Part shown: piece by piece, positions 24,491 through 35,135 of the stretch
Position numbering within the stretch: the stretch's first letter is position 1
Layout: every line of letters begins with the position of its first letter
Assembly: GCA_037893245.1 (NCBI GenBank)
Contig: JBAIAA010000531.1
Span: forward strand, 2,232,001-2,296,000
Direction: 5' to 3'
Source: Crossaster papposus
Lineage: Eukaryota; Echinodermata; Asteroidea; Velatida; Solasteridae
DNA length: 64,000 nucleotides
Made by a program: the position numbers and the translations under genes
The notes under the pieces: model-generated
Databases searched by the model: none
What the model was told of the DNA's origin: nothing
Seen by the model: the letters and a program-made list of their open reading frames with translations, nothing else

Positions 24491-27400
24491 CACAGTCACT
24501 CAGTCACTCAGTCACTCACTCACTCACTCACTCACTCATCACTCACTCACTCACTCACTCACTCACTCACTCACTCACTCACTCACTCACTCACTCACTC
24601 ACTCACTCACTCACTCACTCACTCACTCACTCACTCACTCTCACTCACTCACTCACTCACTCACTCACTCACTCACTCACTCACTCACTCACTCACTCAC
24701 TCACTCACTCACTCACTCACTCACTCACTCACTCACTCTCACTCACTCACTACTCACTCACTCACTCTCACTCACTCACTCACTCACTCACTCACTCACT
24801 CACTCACTCACTCACTCACTCACTCACTCACTCACTCACTCACTCACTCACTCACTCACTCACTCACTCACTCACTCACTCACTCACTCACTCACTCACT
24901 CACTCACTCACTCACTCACTCACTCTCACTCACTCACTCACTCACTCACTCACTCACTCACACTCACTCACTCACTCACTCACCTCACTCACTCACTCAC
25001 TCACTCACTCACTCACTCACTCACTCACTCACTCACTCACTCACTCACTCACTCACTCACACACTCACTCACTCACTCACTCACTCACTCACTCACTCAC
25101 TCATCACTCTCACTCACTCACTCACTCACTCACTCACTCACTCACTCACTCACTCACTCACTCACTCACTCACTCACTCACTCACTCACTCACTCACTCA
25201 CTCACTCACTCACTCACTCACTCACTCACTCACACTCACTCACTCACTCACTCACTCACTCACTCACTCACTCACTCACTCACTCACTCACTCACTCACT
25301 CACTCACTCACTCACTCACTCACTCACTCACACTCACTCACTCTCACTCACTCACTCACTCACTCACTCACTCACTCACTCACTCACTCACTCACTCACT
25401 CACTCACTCACTCACTCACTCACTCACTCACTTCACTACCTCACTCACTCACTCACTCACTCACTCACTCACTCACTCACTCACTCACTCACTCACTCAC
25501 TCACTCACATCACTCACTCACTCACTCACTCACTCACTCACTCACTCACTCACTCACTCACTCACTCACTCACTCACTCACTCACTCACTCACTCACTCA
25601 CTCACTCACTCACTCACTCACTCACTCACTCACTTCACTCACTCACTCACTCACTCACTCACTCACACTCACTCACTCACTCACTCACTCACTCACTCAC
25701 TCACTCACTCACTCACTCACTCACTCACTCACTCACTCACTCACTCACTCACTCACTCACTCTCACTCACTCACTCACTCACTCACTCATCACTCACTCA
25801 CTCACTCACTCACTACTCACTCACTCACTCACTCACTCACTCACTCACTCACTCACTCACTCACTCACTCACTCACTCACCACTCACTCACTCACTCACT
25901 CACTCACTCACTCACTCACTCACTCACTCACTCACTCACTCACTCACTCACTCACTCACTCACTCACTCACTCACTCACTCACTCACTCACTCACTCACT
26001 CACTCACTCATCACTCACTCACTCACTCACTCACTCACTCACTCACTCACTCCTCACTCACTCACTCACTCACTCACTCACTCACTCACTCACTCACTCA
26101 CTCACTCACTCACTCACTCACTCACTCACTCACTCACTCACTCACTCACTCACTCACTCACTCACTCACTCACTCACTCACTCACTCACTCACTCACTCA
26201 CTCACTCACTCACTCACTCACTCACTCACTCACTCACTCACTCACTCACTCACTCACTCACTCACTCACTCACTCACTCACTCACTCACTCACTCACTCA
26301 CTCACTCACTCACTCACTCACTCACTCACTCACTCACTCACTCACTCACCTCACTCACTCACTCACTCACTCACTCACTCACTCACTCACTCACTCACTC
26401 ACTCACTCACTCACTCACTCACTCACTCACTCACTCACTCACTCACTCACTCACTCACTCACTCACTCACTCACTCACTCACTCACTCACTCACTCACTC
26501 ACTCACTCACTCACTCACTCACTCACTCACTCACTCACTCACTCACTCACTCACTCACTCACTCACTCACTCACTCACTCATCACTCACTCACTCACTCA
26601 CTCACTCACTCACTCACTCACTCATCACTCACTCACTCACTCACTCACTCACTCACTCACTCACTCACTCACTCACTCACTCACTCACTCACTCACTCAC
26701 TCACTCACTCACTCACTCACTCACTCACTCACTCACTCACTCACTCACTCACTCACTCACTCACTCACTCACTCACTCACTCACTCACTCACTCACTCAC
26801 TCACACTCACTCACTCACTCACTCACTCACTCACTCACTCACTCTCACTCACTCACTCACTCACTCACTCACTCACTCACTCACTCACTCACTCACTCAC
26901 TCACTCACTCACTCACTCACTCACTCACTCACTCACTCACTCACTCACTCACTCACTCACTCACTCACTCACTCACTCACTCACTCACTCACTCACTCAC
27001 TCACTCACTCACTCACTCACTCACTCACTCACTCACTCACTCACTCACTCACTCACTCACTCACTCATCACTCACTCACTCACTCACTCACTCACTCACT
27101 CACTCACTCACTCACTCACTCACTCACTCACTCACTCACTCATCCACTCACTCACTCACTCACTCACTCACTCACTCACTCACTCACTCACTCACTCACT
27201 CACTCACTCACTCACTCACTCACTCACTCACTCACTCACTCACTCACTCACTCACTCACTCACTCACTCACTCACTCACTCACTCACTCACTCACTCACT
27301 CACTCACTCACTCACTCACTCACTCACTCACTCACTCACTCACTCACTCACTCACTCACTCACTCACTCACTCACTCACTCACTCACTCACTCACTCACT

Positions 27401-27876
27401 CACTCACTCACTCACTCACTCACTCACTCACTCACTCACTCACTCACTCACTCACTCACTCACTCACTCACTCACTCACTCACTCACTCACTCACTCACT
27501 CACTCACTCACTCACTCACTCACTCACTCACTCACTCACTCACTCACTCACTCACTCACTCACTCACTCACTCACTCACTCACTCACTCACTCACTCACT
27601 CACTCACTCACTCACTCACTCACTCACTCACTCACTCACTCACTCACTCACTCACTCACTCACTCACTCACTCACTCACTCACTCACTCACTCACTCACT
27701 CACTCACTCACTCACTCACTCACTCACTCACTCACTCACTCACTCACTCACTCACTCACTCACTCACTCACTCACTCACTCACTCACTCACTCACTCACT
27801 CACTCACTCACTCACTCACTCACTCACTCACTCACTCACTCACTCACTCACTCACTCACTCACTCACTCACTCACT
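24491..27876. repeat. Satellite zone C: (CACT)n with many indels
   Basis: About 850 units. From 24490 to about 27145 there are dozens of one- to three-base interruptions (such as CTCTCACT, CATCACTC and CACACTC). The final 730 bp next to exon 2 are clean. This zone is clearly more degenerate than zone A. Confidence 0.92.
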
Positions 27877-28633
27877 CTGTTCACGAGCGGTCAACCGCTT
27901 GACCCCCTGGCCAGAGACGCTACGGGTCACCTTTCCATAGGCCGACCTTTGGCTCGTCCACCATGTCATCACACGGGCCCCCTTAGCAATGGAACCTAAC
28001 AAATATGAAACAAGAAATATGTGTTAATACATGTTTTCACAATATATAAACGAGTGCAGCACCTGAAAATACAGTTTGGTATTATGTTTGTGAATTTCAG
28101 TAATTTTATCTTGCTAATAGCAATATAAATTAACCACATTTGCTACTCACCATCATACTCAGTGGCCTTCAGTGACTCTGCCAAAGACTCCCAAAGAGCC
28201 AACTTCTGCCCTGTTTTGAGGAAATCAGGGTGGCCTTTGTTGTAAAGCTCCTGGTGAGCCTCAACATAGTCAAACACAGTTGACTCCTGCTCAATCGTCA
28301 GCTTCAAAGCAGGTGTCTTTTTCTTGGGTAGAACAGGGACAAGACCCCGCTTCTCCCGTTGAGGTGCATCAAGCCTCAGGGGTTCAGGGTCCTGAGCCCT
28401 CTCTGGCACCCTCTCTGGCTCCTCAACCGTCTCCTGGACAGTAGTAACAGCAGCAGCAGCAGCACTCTTACGTGGTGCTCTCTTCTTCCTCGTTGCAGGC
28501 ATGTCAGTAGTATAGAAAAGGAGAAAACAAAAAGAGACAAGTTCAGATAAAAAAACAGCAGTCTTGTCTCTCTGACTTTTCAAAGCGCAATGGCTGTCCC
28601 CACGCCGTGGCCGACCCGCACTACGCAGACACG

Positions 28634-28643
28634 GTCGCGAGCT
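28634..28643 (-). promoter_or_regulatory. TATA-like box of the Myb-like gene
   Basis: The minus strand reads CGATAAAAGC about 135 bp before the start codon at 28502, a spacing similar to that of the TATA box of the transposase gene. This is a weak call made by analogy. Confidence 0.35.
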
Positions 28644-28945
28644 TTTATCGTAGTACAACGTAGTTGACCCTAGTTGACCATAGTTGCACGCAGTTCACAC
28701 GTAGCTCGACCGCAGTTCAACGTAGTTGACCGTATTAAGACGTAGTTCAACCCTAGTTAACCGTAGCCGATTTGACCGCAGTTCAACGTAGTTCAACGTA
28801 GTTGACAGTAGTTGCACGTACTTCACCCTACTTAACCGTTCTTTATATTTGCTCTTTTGCCAATTTTGAACCTACTTCGACCCTACTTCACCCTACTTCA
28901 CCCTAGTTGACCGTAGTTGCACTACGGTCTACTACGGTCAAATGA
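28644..28945. repeat. Harbinger right subterminal repeats
   Basis: These are copies of the same GTAGTTGACC/GTAGTTCAAC-type motifs as on the left flank. They read forward to about 28918 and then inverted (ACTACGGTCT, ACTACGGTCA) up to the right terminal repeat. Confidence 0.7.
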
Positions 28946-28988
28946 ACTACGTTCAACTACGTTCATGACCGTAAGATGTGACCACCGC
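28946..28988 (-). repeat. Harbinger right terminal inverted repeat
   Basis: It is the reverse complement of 11777-11819 over 43 bases without mismatch, followed by A and the TTA target duplication. Confidence 0.9.
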
Positions 28989-28992
28989 ATTA

Positions 28993-29525
28993 ATATGTTG
29001 GGAAGCTGGAGTATTAGCTCTATCTACATCTGCTCAATAGACGAAGTGGAAACTGTGATTTCAGGGTTAATGAGCTCACGCATTAATTGTCCGACAACTC
29101 GACTTATTTTATGTCGATAGAGGCCGCGCCACACAAATAACAACCACGGGCGAAACGCGGGCTTACATGAAACAACACCAAATCTGACAGACAGCGTCGC
29201 TAGTACAGTGTGGCAATGTATGTGTTTTTCACTGAACATTGTATAATTGTAAAGAATTAGCCTCCAATTGCGTTTCAAATAAAATGTACTTGTTTGGGTG
29301 ATAATTAACAAAAAATCATCGGTCAACCCACCAACAATTTTACAAAAATTGAAATATGACATGCTGGTCGTCATGTTTCTGTGGAGCCTGAACACTTGTG
29401 AGTGTTCTAAGTATTTTAAAATACCATTTGGCACTAGTGTCTGAGCGAATTTATTTGATCCATTGCACCCTTTGGGCTCCGTGTTCAAGATGACGAGCGC
29501 CATCCATAATTGTCTAATAGTGTCT
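28993..29525 (+). repeat. Dispersed repeat R2, copy 3 (longest)
   Basis: The 5' part matches the inverted copy at 11460-11710 and the 3' part matches the direct copy at 10176-10320, so this copy ties the other two together. It begins directly at the Harbinger target duplication. It contains no recognisable coding sequence. Confidence 0.65.
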
Positions 29526-29639
29526 ATAGACGATGTGCCCTCTGACGTCACGTGTTTACATCTGTATTCAAATGCGCCCGTCAATATGCGCACACATCGT
29601 GTTTTACATAACATTTGGTTGAAGATAGACGCCACATGT

Positions 29640-30540
29640 CAGACCACCTTTCGCATCTCCCCTCGCATTTCGCGTCGCAGATATTCCCGCGTCGCGGATT
29701 TCCCCTTTCGCGTCGCGGATCATGCATCTCGCTATTTAATAATTTATTTTACTATCTAATGATTTACGTTACTATTAAAGATGTTTGTTACTTTGGGCAA
29801 ACGCTCATCAAAAATGCAATATCTGCCGAATTCCTCGGCCGATTGTAGCCAAATTTGGATAGCATCTTTCTTGACCTAAGTTATATCTCATGTGACTATG
29901 TGGTCAAAGGTCTCCTAGTAGTCATTAGTGGTCGTTTTCTTCTGTACACAATTCTTCTTCTACAGTCTTAGTACAATTAATGTCAAACTTAGTCAGTTAC
30001 ATCTCTGGACCAAGCCTTATCAAAGTTGTTCACATAATTTTGCTAGTGGTCACCTAATGGTCAGCAGGGGTCATTTTCTTTAAACATACGAAATGCATAT
30101 ACTCCCACAGTCTTGAGCCAATTAATTTGGTTAATGGTCACCTAATGGTCAGTAGAGGTCAGAATGTAGCCAATTGTCACCTAATTGTCAGTATGAGTCA
30201 CATTAATTGGATCTAGACTATGGGAGAAGAAACATTTCGAAATGTTGAAGAAAATGACCCCCTGACCATTAGGTGACCATTGGCCAATTCTTTTAATTGG
30301 CAAATTTTTTGGTGAGCGTTTTCCAAAAGTAACATAAATATTTAAATAGTAACATATATATTTAAATAGTAGCAGAGAAAATTCAAAGAGTAACATATAT
30401 ATTTAAATAGTAACATAAATCATGAAATAGTAACATAATTTTTAGATAGAAAGTTGCAAGTTCCTCGACGCAAGATGCGAGATCCTCGACGCAAGATGCG
30501 AGATCGGGGAGGGGGATCCGCCACGCGAGATGTGAGATGG
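29640..30540. mobile_element. 0.9-kb TIR element (MITE-like)
   Basis: The segment 29640-29815 (CGCGTCGCGGAT motifs, then TGTTACTTTGGGCAAACGCTCA) matches the reverse complement of 30310-30540 (AAACGCTCACC, then repeated GATCTCGCATCTTGCGTCGA). The centre holds several copies of TGGTCACCTAATGGTCAG in both orientations and TATTTAAATAGTAACATA repeats on the right arm. No protein is encoded. The ends are diverged and I could not fix a target duplication. Confidence 0.55.
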
Positions 30541-30669
30541 CAGACATAGAACTCCGTACCAACTGGATAAAAGCAGGGAAGGGACGGAGCTTTATGACGT
30601 CTCGACGCGAAAGGGGCTCTCATTAGTTTTCTAGTAAGAAACCGCGGAGTGCACTGCAAATAAACCAAC

Positions 30670-31635
30670 ATGGAGGAGATTTTGTGGCTGCGTATCTTCA
30701 AGACCATCGTGGGTATTGTCGGTATCTTGGGCAACGGTCTGGTCTGTCTTGTCATAGGTAAAGTCTCCTCGATGCAGACTCGGACCAACGCTTTCATCTT
30801 CCACCAAGCTGTGGTGGATCTTCTTGGTTCGCTCATGATTCTTCTGCAGAGCGAGGCTCCCCTACCAGATCCCGTGCCTAACAACACCCTCGGCTGGGTA
30901 GTGTGCCACATCTGGTTGTCCAACTTTGTGCTTTTTCTCCTGTTCACCATATCCACGTTCAACCTGTTGGCGTTGACTCTGGAGCGGTACTTTGCCATCG
31001 TGTACCCGTTCAAGTACCAAGTGGCGTTCTCCCAGCGACCAAGACTGAAAGTCGGCGTAGTAATCGCGGCGTGCTGGATCAGTGCGACAGTTCTCAAGTC
31101 CTACAACATTACCATATTCAAAGTACAAGACGGCAAGTGCGTCTCGAACGCCGCGTATCGGTCGAAGGCTATCGGGGGCTTGACGACCGTCCTGCAGTAC
31201 ATCGTGCCGGTGGCGGTGATGCTGTTTGCGTATATTCGCATCGGCGTGGAGCTGAAGAGAGGAGCAGCCCGGGTGGGACCGGCACCGGCCAACATAGCTC
31301 CAGCTGCCGAAGCGTCCACTGCCGGTAACGCCCAACCAGCAGGTATGATGGAGTCCCTACTCCGAGCTAGACGTAACACATTTAAGATGCTCTTGATCGT
31401 CTTCATCACCTTATTGGTGTGCTGGACTCCAAACCAGGTCATCTTTCTCATGTTCAATCTGGGTGGGAAGCTGAACTTCGACGAGTGGTACTACCTGCTG
31501 TCCGTAACGATGGTGGCCGCCAATTGCTGCGTCAATCCCGTCATCTATGCCTTCAAGTACCGGCAATTCCGCAAGGAGATATGCAAAGTATTTTGCAGGC
31601 GACGTATACATCTTGAAGAAACGTCGAATTATTGA
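30670..31635 (+). CDS. Class A (rhodopsin-like) GPCR, probable peptide receptor
   Basis: This is an intact 321-residue single-exon gene with ATG in good context (CCAACATGG). Seven hydrophobic segments lie at about 11-31, 42-61, 80-103, 126-143, 171-192, 238-262 and 273-295. Diagnostic residues are GN (21-22, TM1), Asp50 (TM2), Cys79 and Cys157 (likely disulfide), ERY at 105-107 in place of DRY, Trp136 (TM4), Pro180 (TM5), CWTP at 251-254 (TM6) and NPVIY at 289-293 (TM7). The extracellular N-terminus is only about 10 residues, which is short for peptide receptors. Intracellular loop 3 is Ala/Pro-rich. NNT at 71-73 and NIT at 146-148 are possible glycosylation sites. Cytoplasmic cysteines 305 and 309 could be palmitoylated. 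The general look is that of galanin/somatostatin/allatostatin-type orphan receptors expanded in marine invertebrates; the ligand cannot be told from sequence. Confidence 0.9.
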   Translation: MEEILWLRIFKTIVGIVGILGNGLVCLVIGKVSSMQTRTNAFIFHQAVVDLLGSLMILLQSEAPLPDPVPNNTLGWVVCHIWLSNFVLFLLFTISTFNLLALTLERYFAIVYPFKYQVAFSQRPRLKVGVVIAACWISATVLKSYNITIFKVQDGKCVSNAAYRSKAIGGLTTVLQYIVPVAVMLFAYIRIGVELKRGAARVGPAPANIAPAAEASTAGNAQPAGMMESLLRARRNTFKMLLIVFITLLVCWTPNQVIFLMFNLGGKLNFDEWYYLLSVTMVAANCCVNPVIYAFKYRQFRKEICKVFCRRRIHLEETSNY

Positions 31636-31726
31636 TCCTTGACGCAATTTGCTTTACGACATTTGCACGCATTATAGACTTGAAGGCTGTTGTTACTTTG
31701 CTCTCCTGGAACATTGTACCTGAAAC

Positions 31727-31732
31727 AATAAA
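31727..31732 (+). terminator. Polyadenylation signal of the GPCR gene
   Basis: AATAAA lies 92 bp after the GPCR stop codon, giving a short 3' UTR. Confidence 0.65.
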
Positions 31733-31739
31733 GGTAGTA

Positions 31740-32460
31740 TACAACATTTGCAAACATAACGACTAAAACTGTACTGATTTATGAAATATAAATTATGAAT
31801 AACAGTCTCATGGAAATAGTCTCGTGAAATCATGGCACCCGGTGTGCTGCCATTTTAAAGAAAAGTGGAATATGTATATCAATCTCCAACGATGCTCAGC
31901 CGACCATCGTATCAATATTTGCTATGAAATACTGATATCCTGTTCCATCCGTATTTTTATTGTATTTAAAACACAAGCAAATTGATGTTGTATACGACCT
32001 TCAGGTCAAACAGACTGAGAAGAAAAGTCATTTCGCACCATTCAATTGTAGGTATTATTTGCACTCTATTATCAGCACTTAATGATCACATGTGTGCGCC
32101 TTCACTTTGTGTTCAGAATATATTCTCTAGCTAGTTTCAATCGCAATGCTATTAAAAATGTAATAGTAAACAAAGTAAGCACTGTAAAACATTACTTCGA
32201 CGCATAAGGTCTGTAAACGTGATGCAACGGTTTAAAAATAATAAGGAAAAAGAGACGCCAATTACCATAATAATATGAATAGTGTACATTTTATAGTGCG
32301 CCATGTCTGTCAAAATTGACACTCCTTGTGCAGTATCATCATTATTATCCCAGTTCACCCGTTCCATTGGAGGGTCGCATACAATTTTTCTGTTTTCACA
32401 CACGCCGTTCCTTGCATTGTTCATGTGATACACTTTGAAAAGTAAAATATCTCGGTTGAT
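31740..32460. other. Gene-free AT-rich stretch
   Basis: I see no coding region, repeat or structural signal here. Confidence 0.5.
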
Positions 32461-32576
32461 TCTTAAACCACTAGGCGGTCACCCGGGGTTTGTCGGTTCT
32501 CGGGTTTGTAGCTACTTCCCTGGATGGATGGGGATTGTGGATACATGTTGACCGAGTTTAAGCACGATCCGACCAA

Positions 32577-33291
32577 CTTCAAAAAGGTGACCCCTAGATG
32601 ACCTTTGACCTCGTACGCCCTAGCGAATGCAAACTGGTTCTTGCGGGGACCGAGCCGGACCCACCCACCGAGTTTGAACGCCGCACGACCCCGGGAAGGG
32701 GACGAAAAAGCGCGCACAGATTCAAAAAGGTGACCCCTAGATGACCTTTGACCTCGTACGCTCTAGCGAATGCAAACTGGTTCTTGCGGGGACCGAGCCG
32801 GACCCACCCACCGAGTTTGAACGCCGCACGACCCCGGGAAGGGGACGAAAAAGCGCGCACAGATTCAAAAAGGTGACCCCTAGATGACCTTTGACCTCGC
32901 ACGCTCTAGCGAATGCAAACTGGTTCTTGCGGGGACCGAGCCGGACCCACCCACCGAGTCTGAACGCCGCACGACCCCGGGAAGGGGACGAAAAAGCGCG
33001 CACAGATTCAAAAAGGTGACCCCTAGATGACCTTTGACCTCGTACGCTCTAGCGAATGCAAACTGGTTCTTGCGGGGACCGAGCCGGACCCACCCACCGA
33101 GTTTGAACGCCGCACGACCCCGGGAAGGGGACGAAAAAGCGCGCACAGATTAAAAAAGGTGACCCCTAGATGACCTTTGACCTCGCACGCTCTAGCGAAT
33201 GCAAACTGGTTCTTGCGGGGACCGAGCCGGACCCACCCACCGAGTTTGAACGCCGCACGACCCCGGGAAGGGGACGAAAAAGCGCGCACAG
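32577..33291. repeat. 143-bp minisatellite, five copies, each with a DR1 element
   Basis: Five tandem GC-rich units of exactly 143 bp, nearly identical, start at about 32577, 32720, 32863, 33006 and 33149. Differences are a few point changes (CGTACG/CGCACG, GTTTGAA/GTCTGAA). A diverged partial unit precedes the array (about 32550-32576). Each unit includes TGACCTTTGACCT. The repeated minus-strand open frames over the array are by-products of the period. A GACA-rich microsatellite follows at 33286-33318. Confidence 0.95.
32599..33183 (-). promoter_or_regulatory. Five perfect DR1 nuclear-receptor elements
   Basis: The minus strand reads AGGTCAAAGGTCA at 32599-32611, 32742-32754, 32885-32897, 33028-33040 and 33171-33183: two AGGTCA half-sites with a one-base spacer, the consensus for RXR/HNF4/COUP-type receptors. 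A third half-site (GGGTCA) follows six bases later in every unit. The match is direct; regulatory use is inference. The intact GPCR gene ends about 960 bp upstream. Confidence 0.6.
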
Positions 33292-33329
33292 ACAGACAGA
33301 CACACAGACAGACAGAGAGTAGCGTATTA

Positions 33330-35135
33330 TTATATAGATTATAATCGTTGTGCAAGGTTATCACTGTCGAGTAAAGAAGACCTACCGCTTGCAAGTACAC
33401 CGCGTACCTCCTAATTGTACGCAACAAGAAATGACCATTAACGACATAATACTGATAAATATGTTAAGGAGAATACACGATAAACTGTGAATTCGTAATT
33501 ACAAATCTGAATAAAGAATGGGTATCTCTACACCCGTACAACCCAGTAAAGCATGCCTTAACGTCAACCTAGATAGTTCACGAACGTTTTTGACTCGGAC
33601 TGTAGTATACATTTGTTAAATTGTGTTATCAATGTCAGAGTTAAAATGTTTAAACAATTGTGATACAACTGTAGTTTTTTGGACAGTTTAAAAAGCGTGG
33701 ATTCCTAGTTCCAAATTCACACTTTACTAAAGATTTGTAGATACGAATCCACACTATTTTGTTCGAAGCGTCAATTCGTAGATATACGAATCCACACTTT
33801 TAACAATAGAATGACGTCATAGCAATAATCTAGTTTACACATTTGCAAGTACAAGCAAATGTAGAATTCCGATTTAATTTAATAACAAATGGATGTGCCA
33901 GTGAGGCAAAAAACACCAGACATCTACACATTGAAATTGTACAGTATTTTTTGCATTTTATTATTATCATTGAAGGCCTTATACAGTCAGCTTAATTTAA
34001 CGGTCAAAGTGGTATTGGGGGAACACAATAAAACCCTTTTACAAAATCGTTCCGTGTGCACGGGGCCGGGCCAAAGAAAGTTGTGGGCCAGAATCGCCTA
34101 AAATCGCCAAAAATTAACAATTGTTGAATTTGTCAACTTCAACAATTGGTTTATAAAAACATTGTATAAGAAAACGTCTTAAACAATATTTGTTTGTCCA
34201 AATTTTAATTTGCTTCAGTTTTGATAGTGCCATCAAATAGTACGAATGCTGCTTTTAAAATGACCAAAGAAAAAGGTGTTGTAACTTTATGAAGGAGAAA
34301 GAAATCAACTTGCTACTGCGTGTATTTCTTGCCTATTACAAACCAAATTATAAAATTAAATTAATAATGTTATAAAAGCGACATTTTTAGAGAACTTTAC
34401 ACAAAAACAAGGCTAAAATACGCATTTGTATATATAAAATTAGCACAATAGTCAGGATTCCTGCCAAGATATAAATTTTAACATTTCCACCCAAGCCTAA
34501 GCTTGGCGTTGATGCAATTTGTTTTTGCTACAAGTTGCTATACTGCGTATAAGAGGCGTTTTAAATGCCCGTGTTTGACATTTTTAATGAACTGTGGTAC
34601 TGTACAGTGTATCAATAATGCAACAACAAAATATAATAACGGAATGCCACACGCAGAATGTGTAACCAACACAGATAATATATGTATGGTTTGACAGATA
34701 CACCTTTCTACATCAAACGTTTAAATCTGAACAATATGTTGATAGAGTTATGAATATTTTTTTAATAATTTTATATTTGTTATTTTGTATTATTTATTAA
34801 GAATTGTCAAATTGAGAATGGACCAAGTTTGTTTAGCCAATAAACATTGATGTTCAGGAATTAGGCACGTGCATTTAGTTGCTAACCAACAACAGCTCAT
34901 CCAGATTGCAACACTTGCACATACAAACAAAATCAAATACTTGGTCCAATGGTCGATGTAACCTATCTTGGGAAATTACTCACAACTTTGTCAAACATTA
35001 TCAGATTTGAACGATAGATGTATTATACGTGAAAAGAGTGTATATTTCAAACCATATCTATATATTATCTATGTTTGTTACACATTTTACGTGTGTCATT
35101 CAACACATTCACATACAACATATTAACATAGTCAC
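33330..35135. other. Gene-free AT-rich stretch
   Basis: The only repeat noticed is a pair of TACGAATCCACACT copies near 33740 and 33790. I see no coding region. Confidence 0.5.

Larger units (their letters stand above)
15357..27876. repeat. 12.5-kb tetranucleotide satellite in the Harbinger element
   Basis: This is one continuous array in three zones: (AGTC)n, a mixed ACTC/AGTC zone, and (CACT)n. The first and last units differ by a single base (AGTC versus ACTC). No frame on the plus strand contains a stop in either repeat, which creates a spurious giant open frame; the minus strand contains TGA in every frame. The array lies between exon 2 and exon 3 of the minus-strand Myb-like gene. Its right edge abuts the end of exon 2 at 27877 and its left edge is 92 bp from the exon 3 acceptor. 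Confidence 0.97.
14330..28502 (-). pseudogene. Harbinger Myb/SANT-like DNA-binding protein, split and probably broken
   Basis: Four exons can be traced on the minus strand. Exon 1 is 28502-28151, starting MPATRKKRAPRK and ending in the first half of a Myb/SANT-like (MADF-type) domain (LTIEQESTVFDYVEAHQELY), with donor G|GTGAGT. Exon 2, about 27981-27877, encodes RVMTWWTSQRSAYGKVTRS and ends LTAREQ. Exon 3 is 15264-14998 (acceptor TTTCAG, donor CAG|GTAAAA), with LLGQLRRKHPERFDLPAAEG and a Lys-rich helix. Exon 4 is 14749-14330, ending in a Gln-rich tail. Such proteins bind the transposon ends and help the transposase reach the nucleus. Two problems are visible. Exons 1 and 2 do not join in frame by one base, beside a run of five G on the minus strand. 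The SANT segment expected between exons 2 and 3 is absent, and the 12.5-kb satellite lies there. It is either a decayed gene or one with a giant repeat intron. Confidence 0.75.
11776..28989. mobile_element. PIF/Harbinger DNA transposon, 17.2 kb, satellite-inflated
   Basis: Perfect 43-bp terminal inverted repeats (11777-11819 and 28946-28988, starting GCGGTGGTCACATCTTACGG) bound the element. TTA occurs just outside each end (11773-11775 and 28990-28992), as expected for the TWA target duplications of PIF/Harbinger. It encodes the two proteins typical of the superfamily: a DDE transposase (+, intact) and a Myb/SANT-like DNA-binding protein (-, split into exons). Subterminal arrays of a GTAGTTGACC-type motif occupy both flanks. 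Without the tetranucleotide array the element would be about 4.7 kb; the 12.5-kb array explains its exceptional size. Confidence 0.9.

Noticed and set aside
15357-27876. CRISPR array or other spacer-repeat locus
   Set aside because: Units are 4 or 8 bp with no spacers, and the window is eukaryotic.
15357-27876. Array of AP-1 sites
   Set aside because: TGACTCA/TGAGTCA does not occur; the minus strand gives TGACTGAC and TGAGTGAG, which are not AP-1 sites.
15350-27940. 4,196-codon open frame rich in S-V-S-Q and H-S-L-T repeats, which looks like a giant repetitive protein
   Set aside because: The repeat units (AGTC)n and (CACT)n contain no stop in any plus-strand frame, so the frame is open by composition. 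It crosses the whole satellite and ends antisense to Myb-like exon 2. There is no promoter, no signal peptide and no non-repeat domain.
32594-33427. Series of overlapping minus-strand frames with repeated R-A-F-S-S-P-S-R-G-R peptides
   Set aside because: They follow the 143-bp minisatellite period and have no independent coding evidence.
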